A stretch of 64,000 nucleotides of DNA from Bordetella genomosp. 4 (GTDB taxonomy: Bacteria; Pseudomonadota; Gammaproteobacteria; Burkholderiales; Burkholderiaceae_B), in NCBI RefSeq assembly GCF_002261185.1, contig NZ_NEVQ01000021.1, positions 124,001 to 188,000 on the forward strand, written 5' to 3'. Shown one piece after another: positions 43,201-51,419 of this stretch (position 1 is the first letter of the stretch; every line of letters starts with the position of its first letter). Below the pieces are notes generated by a model that worked only from the letters and a program-made list of their open reading frames with translations, was not told the origin of the DNA and did not search any database. Made by a program: the position numbers and the translations under genes.

Positions 43201-46200
43201 CGGTGGCGATCTGCCCGACAAAGTTGACGTTGACGTTTCCGCCATGTCCGCCGCTACCGCCTTTGCCGCCGACGTCGACACCGAATGCATAAGTCGAGCC
43301 GGTATCGTCGAGCCGCTCTTTGTTATCGCTATGGTCGCCAATACGATCCAGAATGGGATAAGAAGACGCGTCCGCACCCAGCGATCCGCCCAATCCGCCG
43401 CCGCCGCCGATCGACTGCAGCAGTACACCATCGGCATCGCCGCCTTCGGTGCGAATGGCGCCCTGCAAGGTCGCGTTGATCGTGCCGCCTGTCGCGCCGG
43501 AACCGCCTGTCGCGCCCAAGCCTACTTGCAGGCGCGCGGAGGGTTCCTTCTCTATCGACGAGGCGACACTCAATGTTCCTCCTTGAGACGTGCCGCCTCC
43601 GCCACCGATCGACTGCGCCACCATGCCCCGCGATCCCGAGCCCAGCGTGCGGATCACAAAATTGGGATTCAAGGTGATATTCACATCACCACCTGTGCCG
43701 CCCGATCCGCCCGTACCGCCTAACGCCAAGGTCAGTTTTACGGACGTGGGGCCGCCATGGGTATAGGCGTTGCTGCTGCCCACACCGCCATTGCCGCCGC
43801 CTCCGCCAATCGACTGTGCCACCACCCCGTTGGCATAATCGCCATAGGTGATGATGGAAGACGCGGGTGGCGTCGTCGTGACTGGCGGCGTCAGCAAGGT
43901 GGGCGGCAAGGCCGCATACGCCGTGCCGCTATCGCCGAGGCTGATATTCACCGCGCCGCCGTTGCCGCCCACGGCTCCGGTGCCTCCCAATGTCAGGCCA
44001 GCCGTCGCGGAAATCGTGGTTTCATCGCCCAGCGTAGTGGCCAGCACGGAGGAATCACCGCCATTGCCGCCGCCCCCGCCAATGGACTGCGCGACAACGG
44101 CGTGCGAGCCATCCCCCAGCGTCGTGACGGTTGAACCGTTGTTCAGCACCACCTCGGTCACGCATGAACTGTCGTTTGCCGGGCAGGCATCGCCGCCAGA
44201 GCCGCCCGTGCCGCCAATCGCCGCTTCGAAGTTGAACGCGGCGGATACGCCTTCTCCAGTCGGTACGGCCAATACAAAGTCGCTGGCGCTGGAACTGCCG
44301 CCATTACCACCACCGCCGCCTATGGTTTGCACCAGGATGCCGAATGAATCGTTGGGCGCATATGTATCCGGGTTGATGCTCGGGCTGGCGTAGTCCATTC
44401 CCGTTGCAATGTGTGAACTGCTCAGATTCACCGTCGCCGCATTGCCCGTCCCGCCAGACCCGCCGCTGCCGCCCACCACCAAGGCGGCATTAAAGCCCAA
44501 CGTCGCATCGTAGTAGCTGGCATCGCCGCCGTTGCCCCCACCGCCGCCGATGGCTTGCACCAGCACGCCTGTGGAATGAGCACCGCCCGTGCTGATATTC
44601 AAATTGGAATAACCCACTTTGACCGAGGACGATTTGCCGCCATCGCCACCGCTACCTCCCAATTGCAAGGCTGCAAAAGAAGCGACGCTGGCGTTTTTGA
44701 CACTGCCGCCAGTGCCGCCGCCACCGCCGATGCTTTGCGCGATGATGCCGGGCGAGTAATTGCCGTGGGTCACGATATTTCCGGTCGAATACGAGGTCGT
44801 GCCGCTGGAGCATCCGCCATGGTTGCTCACGCAGACGTCCCCACCGTCGCCGCCACCACTGGCGCTGCCGCCAATTGCCACGGAAACCCCGACCGACGCC
44901 GTAAAAGTATCCCCGCCGTTGCCGCCGCCACCGCCTATGCTCTGCGCGATGACACCGGGGCTGAACTGGCCCGATGTGGTGATGCGCCCGAGATCACCGA
45001 ACGTGACACTGCCGCCTGAGCCGCCGCCTCCTCCTGCACCACCCACGCCCATCACGCCGATGCTGTCGCCACCACTGCCACCGCCCCCACCGATGGACTG
45101 GCCCACCATCCCGATGGCAGCATTGCCCGTGGTAGTGATTGTCCCGCCGCTATTGTTGAGGACGACACTGCTGCCGTTCGATCCCGAGGTCCCATCAGAT
45201 GAGTTGCCCCCCACACTGAGCAAACCGGTCGCACTGCCCGATGCCCCGCCACCGCCGCCGATCGATTGCGCGACCATGCCATGTGAGTTGTAGCCCGAGG
45301 TCGTAATCGATCCCGAGTTGGTGAGTTGGACCGAATTGGCCGAGCCTCCGCCGGCGCCGCCGCCGCCCAGCGAGACCAGCGAAGACGTATCCGCGCCACC
45401 GGCGCCGCCACTGCCGGCGATGGATTGCGCCAGCACGCCATAGGCATGTTGGCCACTGGTGTTGATTGATCCCGCCGTCGTGACGTTGACTTGTCCGGCG
45501 TCGCCGCCATTACCGCCATTGCCGCCTTGACCGCCCAGCACCGACACAAAATCACTGCCTGTTCCGCCGCCTCCGCCTATGGACTGTGCCACCACACCGA
45601 CCGAAAAATTGCCGTTCGTCGTGACGGTCGTATCGCTCTGGGTCTGGACAGTGACCTGGCCTGCATCACCGCCAAATCCGCCGCCGCCCGCTTGTCCGGC
45701 CAGAGCTGTGCTGTCCGCACCATCGCCGCCCTGCCCGCCCAGGCTCTGAGCGGCAATACCCACGAGGTTTTCGCCCTGCGTGGTGACGCTGGCGCCGGAA
45801 TGTAAAGTCACCGTCACCGTACCGGCGTTGCCTCCATCGCCGCCTGAATGGTCTTTGTCCGGCCCGCCACCGCCCTTGCCTCCCAATGCCCTGGCGGCAA
45901 TTCCTGCTCCCTCGATTGTCGAACCTGACCACTCGACATCGAGCAACACGGAGCCATACGCATCGACTGTGACCTTCTGAGTCCAGTTCGATGAATTGCC
46001 ACCGCCATATCCACCGTTGTCGCTATCGTCCGTAGAGGCAGTGCCATCGCCACCAGAGGTCTCTGCCTTGATGCCGAAAAGCTTTGCGCCCTGATTGACT
46101 TGCCAATAGCTGGTGGCCGAGCCGTGATGCGTCACTTGCACCGTGCCGCCAGTGCCGGCGTTGCCGTTTTTCTGCCCGCCCATGCCGCCAACCGAAGTCG

Positions 46201-47005
46201 CGGAAATCGCCGCGCCGACTGTATTCGTGCGTAGGCGCGCATCGCTGCTGCCCAGATTGATGGCACCGCTGCTGGTGACGGACACCGTACTGCCATTGCC
46301 GCCTGTCCCGCCGATCTGATCGCCGTATTCCAGCGTGGGATCGTTCTGCTGGCCGCCCGCGCCTCCGACTGAGGTGGCGTTGATTCCGAAAAGACCCGTC
46401 GTGGGCGTATCTACGGTGCCCACTATCGTCAAATTGCCCGTGTTCTGGACGGTCACGTTCTGTCCGAACCCGCCCTTTCCGCCATTAGAGTCATTGTTAT
46501 CGTTGTCCTGATCGGCCTGGCCGCCATAAGAGCCCGCCAGAATCAGGCTATTCACGTTGCCGATCGTTGTCCCGGTCAACGTCACGTCATAGTTATTCGT
46601 CACGTAGACCTGTCCACCATTACCCGCAGTCCCCTCGTCAACACCCGCGCCGCCCGTCGTTGCGCCGGTCACGACGCCCATGGTGGTTTGCGCGCCCAAG
46701 ATCGGAATAGACATAGAGGCGTCAATCGAATGGGATCTCGTCGTGGTCACATTGTTTTCATCTCCCCCGGCTTCGCCGTCTTTTTCATCATTTTTGTCGA
46801 CTCCGTCATCGCCTTTGCACATGCCATACATGTAGGGATAGCTACCGTCATCACCGGTGCCCCAACATGTGCCCGCACGGACATCGCTCATCAGTCCGCA
46901 CCCCCATACACCCAGCGCAGACAGGATCGCCAGTCGCAGCGCACTCTGGCGCATCAACGGAAAGGTCACGCGGCGGGCAGAGAACGACGTGGATGGTTTC
47001 TTCAT
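40256..47005 (-). CDS. Giant glycine-rich autotransporter (type Va secretion)
   Basis: A 2249-aa predicted surface protein. It has an extended signal region (RRVTFPLMRQSALRLAILSALGVWG). The passenger is dominated by about 19 copies of a unit containing V/I-x-A-QS-IGGGGG separated by glycine/asparagine-rich turns (about residues 415-1600). The C-terminal autotransporter beta-barrel of about 280 residues (from DCLWGQVSGVDTNQEG) ends in LKLSVPF. The barrel exports the passenger to the cell surface, where it may act as an adhesin. The start is uncertain because the frame is open upstream and no strong ribosome-binding site precedes the ATG at 47005. It is divergent from the PadR/YqjH pair. Confidence 0.88.
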   Translation of the reverse strand: MKKPSTSFSARRVTFPLMRQSALRLAILSALGVWGCGLMSDVRAGTCWGTGDDGSYPYMYGMCKGDDGVDKNDEKDGEAGGDENNVTTTRSHSIDASMSIPILGAQTTMGVVTGATTGGAGVDEGTAGNGGQVYVTNNYDVTLTGTTIGNVNSLILAGSYGGQADQDNDNNDSNGGKGGFGQNVTVQNTGNLTIVGTVDTPTTGLFGINATSVGGAGGQQNDPTLEYGDQIGGTGGNGSTVSVTSSGAINLGSSDARLRTNTVGAAISATSVGGMGGQKNGNAGTGGTVQVTHHGSATSYWQVNQGAKLFGIKAETSGGDGTASTDDSDNGGYGGGNSSNWTQKVTVDAYGSVLLDVEWSGSTIEGAGIAARALGGKGGGGPDKDHSGGDGGNAGTVTVTLHSGASVTTQGENLVGIAAQSLGGQGGDGADSTALAGQAGGGGFGGDAGQVTVQTQSDTTVTTNGNFSVGVVAQSIGGGGGTGSDFVSVLGGQGGNGGNGGDAGQVNVTTAGSINTSGQHAYGVLAQSIAGSGGAGGADTSSLVSLGGGGAGGGSANSVQLTNSGSITTSGYNSHGMVAQSIGGGGGASGSATGLLSVGGNSSDGTSGSNGSSVVLNNSGGTITTTGNAAIGMVGQSIGGGGGSGGDSIGVMGVGGAGGGGGSGGSVTFGDLGRITTSGQFSPGVIAQSIGGGGGNGGDTFTASVGVSVAIGGSASGGGDGGDVCVSNHGGCSSGTTSYSTGNIVTHGNYSPGIIAQSIGGGGGTGGSVKNASVASFAALQLGGSGGDGGKSSSVKVGYSNLNISTGGAHSTGVLVQAIGGGGGNGGDASYYDATLGFNAALVVGGSGGSGGTGNAATVNLSSSHIATGMDYASPSINPDTYAPNDSFGILVQTIGGGGGNGGSSSASDFVLAVPTGEGVSAAFNFEAAIGGTGGSGGDACPANDSSCVTEVVLNNGSTVTTLGDGSHAVVAQSIGGGGGNGGDSSVLATTLGDETTISATAGLTLGGTGAVGGNGGAVNISLGDSGTAYAALPPTLLTPPVTTTPPASSIITYGDYANGVVAQSIGGGGGNGGVGSSNAYTHGGPTSVKLTLALGGTGGSGGTGGDVNITLNPNFVIRTLGSGSRGMVAQSIGGGGGTSQGGTLSVASSIEKEPSARLQVGLGATGGSGATGGTINATLQGAIRTEGGDADGVLLQSIGGGGGLGGSLGADASSYPILDRIGDHSDNKERLDDTGSTYAFGVDVGGKGGSGGHGGNVNVNFVGQIATGGDWADGLVVQSIGGGGGTGGSSSATGSKVKANAIIGVGGSGGAGGNGGEVNAYFDGSHNNRISTAGYYAYGVLLQSIGGGGGQGGDGSDQARGTITVGASFGGTGGQAGNGGTIQNTNGNGSGWLTVTTAGDDAPALAMQSIGGGGGIAGAGNSTSKLLAQDSHAMHVSVGGRGGLAGDGGTVNFTTGLAATTSGDRAYGLLAQSIGGGGGLGGAGQASHYDGVELGGKGGVAGNGGAMTLNLNAGSHITTSGAGAHALIAQSIGGGGGIAGDTSVGTRVGADGWQDSDEQDGSSGNGGAVNVTVNSNLTTSGANAFGIIAQSIGGGGGLGGDADGGFAGSTGTAGNSSGTGGDVTVTQSGAINATGSGSTGIFAQSDGPDGTGVVTVNVNGTVAGGSGSQASGVWIAGNNSNVLNVGANGAVTVGSDGTAVRYNGVAVQQNRAAFAMADVASPALRISNAGVINGDIKCQNGSGSIACDVENKQTGTLSGATSYQANIDNAGLVAIGRSTELDTLTVSGDFTQRSTGTLQANADFSALRASHLVVKGDTQLDGLLSVVPLALLPGREVAMATFEGGIQGTPVAYDSPVVDYNASLQGNQVHMRVVSADFAPPSMNLADNQNAVAGHVQNTWNQDGGATELAQLYAALDMASRGGAKNYSDRLADLSPGVAVAPAAQMQASMARFTGAMMSCPVFQGVDALTGEQDCLWGQVSGVDTNQEGDNGVAGFSFDGVTYQFGGQRQVSPGWFLGGSVAYQNTHMRGNDGRVNGKGDSGYAGLVLKRETGPWTFSAALGGGYGQYDIDRGIGIPGLQSTASSDVDVYGAGMRLRVARTFAAEQFYLKPYVDLDAFYTRMPGYSESRKAEHLDIESSDKFIVGLSPTLEIGGRVPLTKGAVMRPYMYAGASFLSDDEYKVKAKLQGAQPGTGSFESSIPMDDVIGRIGAGIQVSNAGGVDFRLQYDGAFSSHVQSHQGSLKLSVPF
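42217..45757 (-). repeat. QSIGGGGG-coding repeat array
   Basis: About 19 imperfect tandem units of variable length, roughly 130-220 bp, lie within the autotransporter gene. Each encodes a core close to VAQSIGGGGG followed by a Gly/Asn/Ser-rich loop. A degenerate unit (FAQSDGPDG) ends the array on the C-terminal side. Units have diverged at the DNA level, so recent slippage is not obvious. Confidence 0.85.
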
Positions 47006-47247
47006 GATGAGGGCAATCTGAATAAAAAGGAGGCTTCCTTTCCGCGCACCGCTCCACATGCAGAAAGGTCTGGATACGAGATTCTGCGTTTTCATTGCAG
47101 CAGCGCAATATTTTTTCGACGAAACCCAGGTTTTTATCGATGAAATGCGGCGTACCGTTCAACGAAACAACATGGCGAATTCTTTTTTCGACAGTTGGGA
47201 TGTTTTGTGCTTGCGCCAAAGTACGAGCCGGCAGTCTTGACACGACA

Positions 47248-47261
47248 ATATCGTTAGATAT
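47248..47261. promoter_or_regulatory. Secondary ATATC-N4-GATAT site
   Basis: ATATC-GTTA-GATAT lies directly upstream of, and overlaps by four bases, the perfect palindrome at 47258-47275. It may be an additional half-affinity site for the PadR-type regulator. Confidence 0.5.
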
Positions 47262-47275
47262 ATCGTACGATATAT
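47258..47275. promoter_or_regulatory. PadR/YqjI-type operator
   Basis: ATATATCGTACGATATAT is a perfect 18-bp palindrome overlapping the ATG of the PadR gene. Its position between divergent genes fits autorepression and possible control of the autotransporter. The AT-rich symmetric pattern suits PadR-family sites. Confidence 0.7.
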
Positions 47276-48011
47276 GAAAGATACTCAGAAACGCACGACA
47301 CGCCCTACGCACCCTGACGATCTGCATCGATCAGGCTCGCGCCATACCTCGCCCACTCAGAATGCCGACGGCCACCATGGCCGACACGGTGGCCACGGCA
47401 AAATGCGCGGTAGCCACGGCATGGGGGGTGACGGCATGATGCGGGGCGGTCATGGCATGGGTGGTGACGGCATGATGCGCGGCCGCAAATTCAGCGCCGA
47501 AGACCTGCAATTGATGCTCTTGGCCTTGATCGAAGAGCAAGCCCGCCATGGCTATGAACTGATCAAGGAAATAGAGGCTCGTACCAACGGCTACTACACG
47601 CCCAGCCCCGGCGTGGTCTACCCTGCTCTCACCTATCTCGAGGAACTCGACTACACCACTGTCGAGACGCACGGCACTCGCAAACGCTATCACCTGGCCG
47701 ATGCTGGCCGCGCCCATCTGGACAGCCAACGCGACCGAGTCGAACTGCTGCTCGCAGGCCTGCAACATGTGGCGCGCAAGATGGCCTGGATGAAACAAGC
47801 CTGGCAAGGCGATCCCGGCGCGCAAGAAGCCGTCCAGGCCAGTGGCTGGCTGCGGGAATACGTCGAGGCTCGCCGCGCCCTGCGCGAGGCTCTGGTACGC
47901 CGCTCTGATGCTGATGAGGCCGAACAGCGCCGCATCATCGTCATCCTGCAACGCGCCACGGCGGACATTCTGAGCCAGGCAGCAAGATCCTGTGATCCCG
48001 TCGCTGACTGA
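47274..48011 (+). CDS. His-rich PadR-family regulator, YqjI-like
   Basis: A 245-aa regulator. An N-terminal His/Gly/Met-rich tail (about residues 24-70, with HHGRHGGHG and a doubled 12-residue unit) is followed by the PadR winged helix (LMLLALIEEQARHGYELIKEIEARTNGYYTPSPGVVYPALTYLEELDY) and a C-terminal dimer domain. E. coli YqjI has the same layout: it senses nickel through its His-rich tail and represses yqjH, a ferric reductase. The YqjH-like gene follows 22 bp downstream here. The ATG lies inside the palindromic operator without a ribosome-binding site, so the true start may be further downstream. Confidence 0.88.
   Translation: MKDTQKRTTRPTHPDDLHRSGSRHTSPTQNADGHHGRHGGHGKMRGSHGMGGDGMMRGGHGMGGDGMMRGRKFSAEDLQLMLLALIEEQARHGYELIKEIEARTNGYYTPSPGVVYPALTYLEELDYTTVETHGTRKRYHLADAGRAHLDSQRDRVELLLAGLQHVARKMAWMKQAWQGDPGAQEAVQASGWLREYVEARRALREALVRRSDADEAEQRRIIVILQRATADILSQAARSCDPVAD
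47406..47477 (+). repeat. Two 36-bp tandem units in the PadR gene
   Basis: Residues 45-56 and 57-68 are near-identical (RGSHGMGGDGMM and RGGHGMGGDGMM) and are also similar at the DNA level. Each unit supplies His and several Met residues, extending the presumed metal-sensing tail. Confidence 0.75.
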
Positions 48012-48033
48012 CGCCACTGATACAAGGATATTT

Positions 48034-48855
48034 ATGGACACCGCATCCACCGAACGCTATGCCGTACAAAAAGTCCGGCATCCTCTGAAGTCCCGCATGC
48101 TGCAAGTCAGCCGCGTGCAGCCGCTGAGTGCACACATGGTGCGCATCACGCTGACCGGCAATGATCTCGAGGGCTTTGTTTCCGCTTCGTTTGACGATCA
48201 CGTCAAAGTCTTTCTGCCCGAGGGCGATGCCCTGCCCATCATCCCCACCATCGGCCCCAACGGGCCGGAATTCCCCGCTGGCGTCGCGCGTCCTCAGGCG
48301 CGTGATTACACGCCGCGCCGCTATCGTCCCGATACCAAAGAGCTCGATGTCGATTTCGTGCTGCACGACCACGGCCCTGCCGGTACCTGGGCAGCGCAAG
48401 CGCAACCTGGCCAACATTTAGGCGTTGCCGGGCCGCGCGGTTCATTTGTCATCCCGCATGATTTTGATTGGCACCTGTTGATCGGCGATGAAACGGCATT
48501 GCCCGCTATCGCGCGGCGCCTGGAAGAGCTCCCCGCAGGCAAACGCGTCCTGGCGGTCATCGAAACCCGCGGTCCCGATGCCCGCATCGACTTACCTACA
48601 CAAGCCGACGCGACGGTGCAGTGGATAAATGGCGGCACCGATGCCGAGGGCTCCGAATCCGTGTTGGAACGCGTGATTCGCCGTCTGCAACTGCCCGAGG
48701 GCGAAGGCTATATCTGGGCCGCTGGCGAGTCCGCCGCGATCCGCGGTGTGCGGCAGTATCTGGTCCACGAACGCGGCATCGACAAAGCCCGCATTCGCGC
48801 ATCCGCCTATTGGCGGCGAGGCAACCAAGGCGCGCACGAAGTGCTGGAAGATTAA
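48034..48855 (+). CDS. Siderophore-interacting protein, YqjH/ViuB-like ferric reductase
   Basis: A 273-aa FAD-dependent reductase. VSRVQPLSAHMVRITLTGNDLEGF starts the FAD domain. The FAD-binding motif is RDYTPRRYRP, with DFVLHDHGPAGTWAAQAQPGQHLGVAGPRGS next. The NAD(P)H-side motifs are LLIGDETALPAIARRLEELP and YIWAAGESAAIRGVRQYL. These enzymes release iron from ferric siderophores in the cytoplasm by reduction. AAGGA precedes the ATG at 48034. It is co-transcribed with the PadR gene, which is expected to repress it, linking metal status to iron release. Confidence 0.93.
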   Translation: MDTASTERYAVQKVRHPLKSRMLQVSRVQPLSAHMVRITLTGNDLEGFVSASFDDHVKVFLPEGDALPIIPTIGPNGPEFPAGVARPQARDYTPRRYRPDTKELDVDFVLHDHGPAGTWAAQAQPGQHLGVAGPRGSFVIPHDFDWHLLIGDETALPAIARRLEELPAGKRVLAVIETRGPDARIDLPTQADATVQWINGGTDAEGSESVLERVIRRLQLPEGEGYIWAAGESAAIRGVRQYLVHERGIDKARIRASAYWRRGNQGAHEVLED

Positions 48856-48861
48856 GCCGCG

Positions 48862-48894
48862 GTGGCAAAGCGCCGTCGATACGGCGCCTGCCAC
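48862..48894. terminator. Strong bidirectional hairpin
   Basis: GTGGCA-AA-GCGCCGT, loop CGAT, ACGGCGC-C-TGCCAC. This long stem with one small internal loop lies between the convergent YqjH-like and aldehyde dehydrogenase genes. Confidence 0.7.
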
Positions 48895-48899
48895 ACCGT

Positions 48900-50324
48900 T
48901 CAATTGATCAGCGTCACTCTCGTCTGCACATTGGTGTATTCCTGCAGCCCCTCCATGGCGTTCTCCACACCGATTCCAGACTGCTTCTGTCCGCCGAATG
49001 GCGCGTTCGGCGACATCACATGTATGTGATTGACCCAGACCATTCCTGTTTGCAGACGCCCCGCGATCTCGTAGGCCAAGTTTTGATCCCGGCTCCAGAC
49101 GGAACCTCCCAAACCATAATCGCTATCGTTGGCGCGACGCACCACCTCATCAATGTCGCGGTATTTCAATAGCGGCAACACGGGGCCGAATGCCTCCTCT
49201 ATCACGGACCGTGAGTCATCCGGCGGATTATCCAGAATGCACACCGGGATGAAGTATCCCTTGCCCTCGGGCACACTGCCTCCCAGCAAAAACTTCACAC
49301 CGGTGCGGTGCGCATCTGCGATCAGATCTTTTACCCGTTCATACTGCATGCGATTCTGAATCGGGCCCAAACCAACGCCAGGCGCGGCACCGTTGCCCAT
49401 TTCGACGGTACGCGCGTAGGCCACAAGCTCGCGGCTGAAATCGTCGTAGATGCTTTCATGCACATACATGCGTTTCGTCGCCAGGCAATACTGCGAGCTA
49501 TTGCGAAATGCGCCCCAGAACAAAGCGCGTGCGGTCTGCGCCACATCGACATCCGGCAAGACGATGGCTGCGTCATTTCCGCCGAGCTCCAGGGTAATTC
49601 TCTTGAGCCTGCTGGATGCGCTTTGCATAACGCGGCGCCCGGTAGCGGTCGACCCCGTAAAGCCTATTTTGTCGATGCCAGGATGCTCGGTCAGCCATGG
49701 CCCCAAACGATCGGAGCCACTGACTACGTTCAACACACCGGGCGGCAACACATCGCGAAACAGCTCACCCATTTTGAGCGATGTCAGCGGTGTGAATGGC
49801 GAGGGTTTCAATACCACGGTATTGCCTGCCAATAACGCGGGCGCGACCTTCCAGATGGCCAGCGTCATGGGAAAGTTCCACGGTGCGATGGCGGCCACCA
49901 CACCGATGGGAACATGGTGCGTCTCAAAAAGATGTCCCGCACCGTCATCATGCCGCGACACAGGTAAGGTTCGTTTCGCGTATTCGCGCAGCCAATGCAC
50001 GCAGCGGCCCACTTCGGCCTTGGCATCGGCGTGAGGCTTGCCCTGTTCACGCGTCAACAGACGCATGAAGTCGTCCGTATGCGATGCCAGCAAATCGGCC
50101 ATCGCATCCAGCGAGTGCTGCCGCCGGGCTAGCGGCAGCGCTGCCCATGAGGCTTGTGCCCGCCGCGCTGCGGCGACTGCGTCATTCAGTTGATCCAGCG
50201 AGGCATCCGGTACACGCGCGATGCACTCTTCTGTTGCAGGATTCAGCACATCCATGCTTTCTGATGACAGCGTCGCGCGGCCATCAATGGTCATGGTGTA
50301 ATTCGAATCGAAACTCAGGGTCAT
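48900..50324 (-). CDS. NAD(P)-dependent aldehyde dehydrogenase
   Basis: A 474-aa enzyme oxidising an aldehyde to the acid. Active-site residues are present: Asn150 (APWNFP), Lys173 (VVLKPSP), Glu247 (ITLELGGN) and the nucleophile Cys280 in RNSSQYCLATKR. The usual GQxC motif reads SQYC. EEAFGPVLPLLKYRDIDE and PFGGQKQSGIG are typical of the family. It overlaps the alcohol dehydrogenase gene by 4 bp and ends the operon. Together they would oxidise an alcohol to a carboxylic acid. The substrate is unknown. Confidence 0.93.
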   Translation of the reverse strand: MTLSFDSNYTMTIDGRATLSSESMDVLNPATEECIARVPDASLDQLNDAVAAARRAQASWAALPLARRQHSLDAMADLLASHTDDFMRLLTREQGKPHADAKAEVGRCVHWLREYAKRTLPVSRHDDGAGHLFETHHVPIGVVAAIAPWNFPMTLAIWKVAPALLAGNTVVLKPSPFTPLTSLKMGELFRDVLPPGVLNVVSGSDRLGPWLTEHPGIDKIGFTGSTATGRRVMQSASSRLKRITLELGGNDAAIVLPDVDVAQTARALFWGAFRNSSQYCLATKRMYVHESIYDDFSRELVAYARTVEMGNGAAPGVGLGPIQNRMQYERVKDLIADAHRTGVKFLLGGSVPEGKGYFIPVCILDNPPDDSRSVIEEAFGPVLPLLKYRDIDEVVRRANDSDYGLGGSVWSRDQNLAYEIAGRLQTGMVWVNHIHVMSPNAPFGGQKQSGIGVENAMEGLQEYTNVQTRVTLIN

Positions 50325-51406
50325 GATGCTACCGTCGCTGAATCATTCATGGTGGGGCAAAGAATCAAACGTCCCACCACGCGCCCTTGCGACAAGTCCT
50401 GCAACGCACTGGCCGCGTCGTCCAGGCAACGGCAGGATGTCGGAATCAAGGTCGGCTGTTGCTCCCGCACCAGACGCATCAACGACTGCAGTTCGCCCAG
50501 ATTGCCGATATAGGAACCTTGGACCGTCGCCGCGCGCATGGGCAGCAAGGCCGACGACAGCGTCAGTTCGCCGCCAAACAATCCCACGACAATCAACTGG
50601 CCGCCTTTGGCCAGCAGATCCAGCCCCTGTTGCACCGTCGTGCCGTGGCCAACGCAATCAATCACAGCCCATACGGGACCGCCTGCAGCGGCGCGTATCT
50701 GGTCCAACGCATCCGGCGCTCCGGCATCCACTGCACATGTCGCGCCTGCGGCGAGTGCCGCGCCGCGCCGTTTACCGTCTGGCTCCAGCACAATCACACT
50801 GGTGCAGCCCATCGCACGCAGCAAGGTGACGCACATCAATCCGAGCCCGCCAGCACCGATCACCAGCACCGCCTCTTGCGCCAGCACGTCGCGATCGATT
50901 TTGTTGATGGCACTGTAGGTCGTCAAACCCGAACATGCATACGGCGCGGCCTGCTCGGGGGTCAATGTGCCGATATCCACGAGATAACGCGAGTGCGGCA
51001 CCAGCAGATGATCGCTGTAGCCGCCGGCCCGGAATATGCCTAGAAAACGCGGTTGCGTGCACAGGTTTTCTCGGCCCCGCAAACATACCCGGCATTGTCC
51101 GCAACCTATCCACGGATAGACCAGCCGGCGATCGCCCGGCCGGACATCGGTCACATCGGGTCCAACGGCGACCACCTCACCCACCGTCTCGTGGCCCAGC
51201 GTCAACGGTAGACCAACGCCACGATCGGCCATGCTCAACCGCTTGCCGCCACCGAGATCGTAAGAACCTTCCCATGTGTGAATATCGGTATGGCAGACGC
51301 CGGCGGCCAACACGCGCAACAGCACCTCATTGCCCTGCGGTTGCGGCGTCGCGCGCTCAATGCGCTGCAACGGTTGTCCAAAGGCCACCACATCCTGGCT
51401 GATCAT
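50321..51406 (-). CDS. Zinc-dependent alcohol dehydrogenase
   Basis: A 361-aa MDR alcohol dehydrogenase. Catalytic zinc ligands are Cys38 (AAGVCHTD) and His72-Glu73 (GHETVGEVVAVG). The structural zinc is held by Cys102, Cys105, Cys108 and Cys116 (GCGQCRVCLRG). The NAD site is AVLVIGAGGLGLM. It overlaps the aldehyde dehydrogenase gene (ATGA) and follows the binding-protein gene by 13 bp, so the three form an operon. An adjacent LAL-type activator is the likely regulator. Confidence 0.93.
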   Translation of the reverse strand: MISQDVVAFGQPLQRIERATPQPQGNEVLLRVLAAGVCHTDIHTWEGSYDLGGGKRLSMADRGVGLPLTLGHETVGEVVAVGPDVTDVRPGDRRLVYPWIGCGQCRVCLRGRENLCTQPRFLGIFRAGGYSDHLLVPHSRYLVDIGTLTPEQAAPYACSGLTTYSAINKIDRDVLAQEAVLVIGAGGLGLMCVTLLRAMGCTSVIVLEPDGKRRGAALAAGATCAVDAGAPDALDQIRAAAGGPVWAVIDCVGHGTTVQQGLDLLAKGGQLIVVGLFGGELTLSSALLPMRAATVQGSYIGNLGELQSLMRLVREQQPTLIPTSCRCLDDAASALQDLSQGRVVGRLILCPTMNDSATVAS

Positions 51407-51419
51407 GTCTGTCCTCCTG

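Noticed and set aside
42217-45757. CRISPR array suggested by regular repeats
   Set aside because: The repeats are imperfect, in frame and encode QSIGGGGG units of a protein. There are no unique spacers of uniform length.
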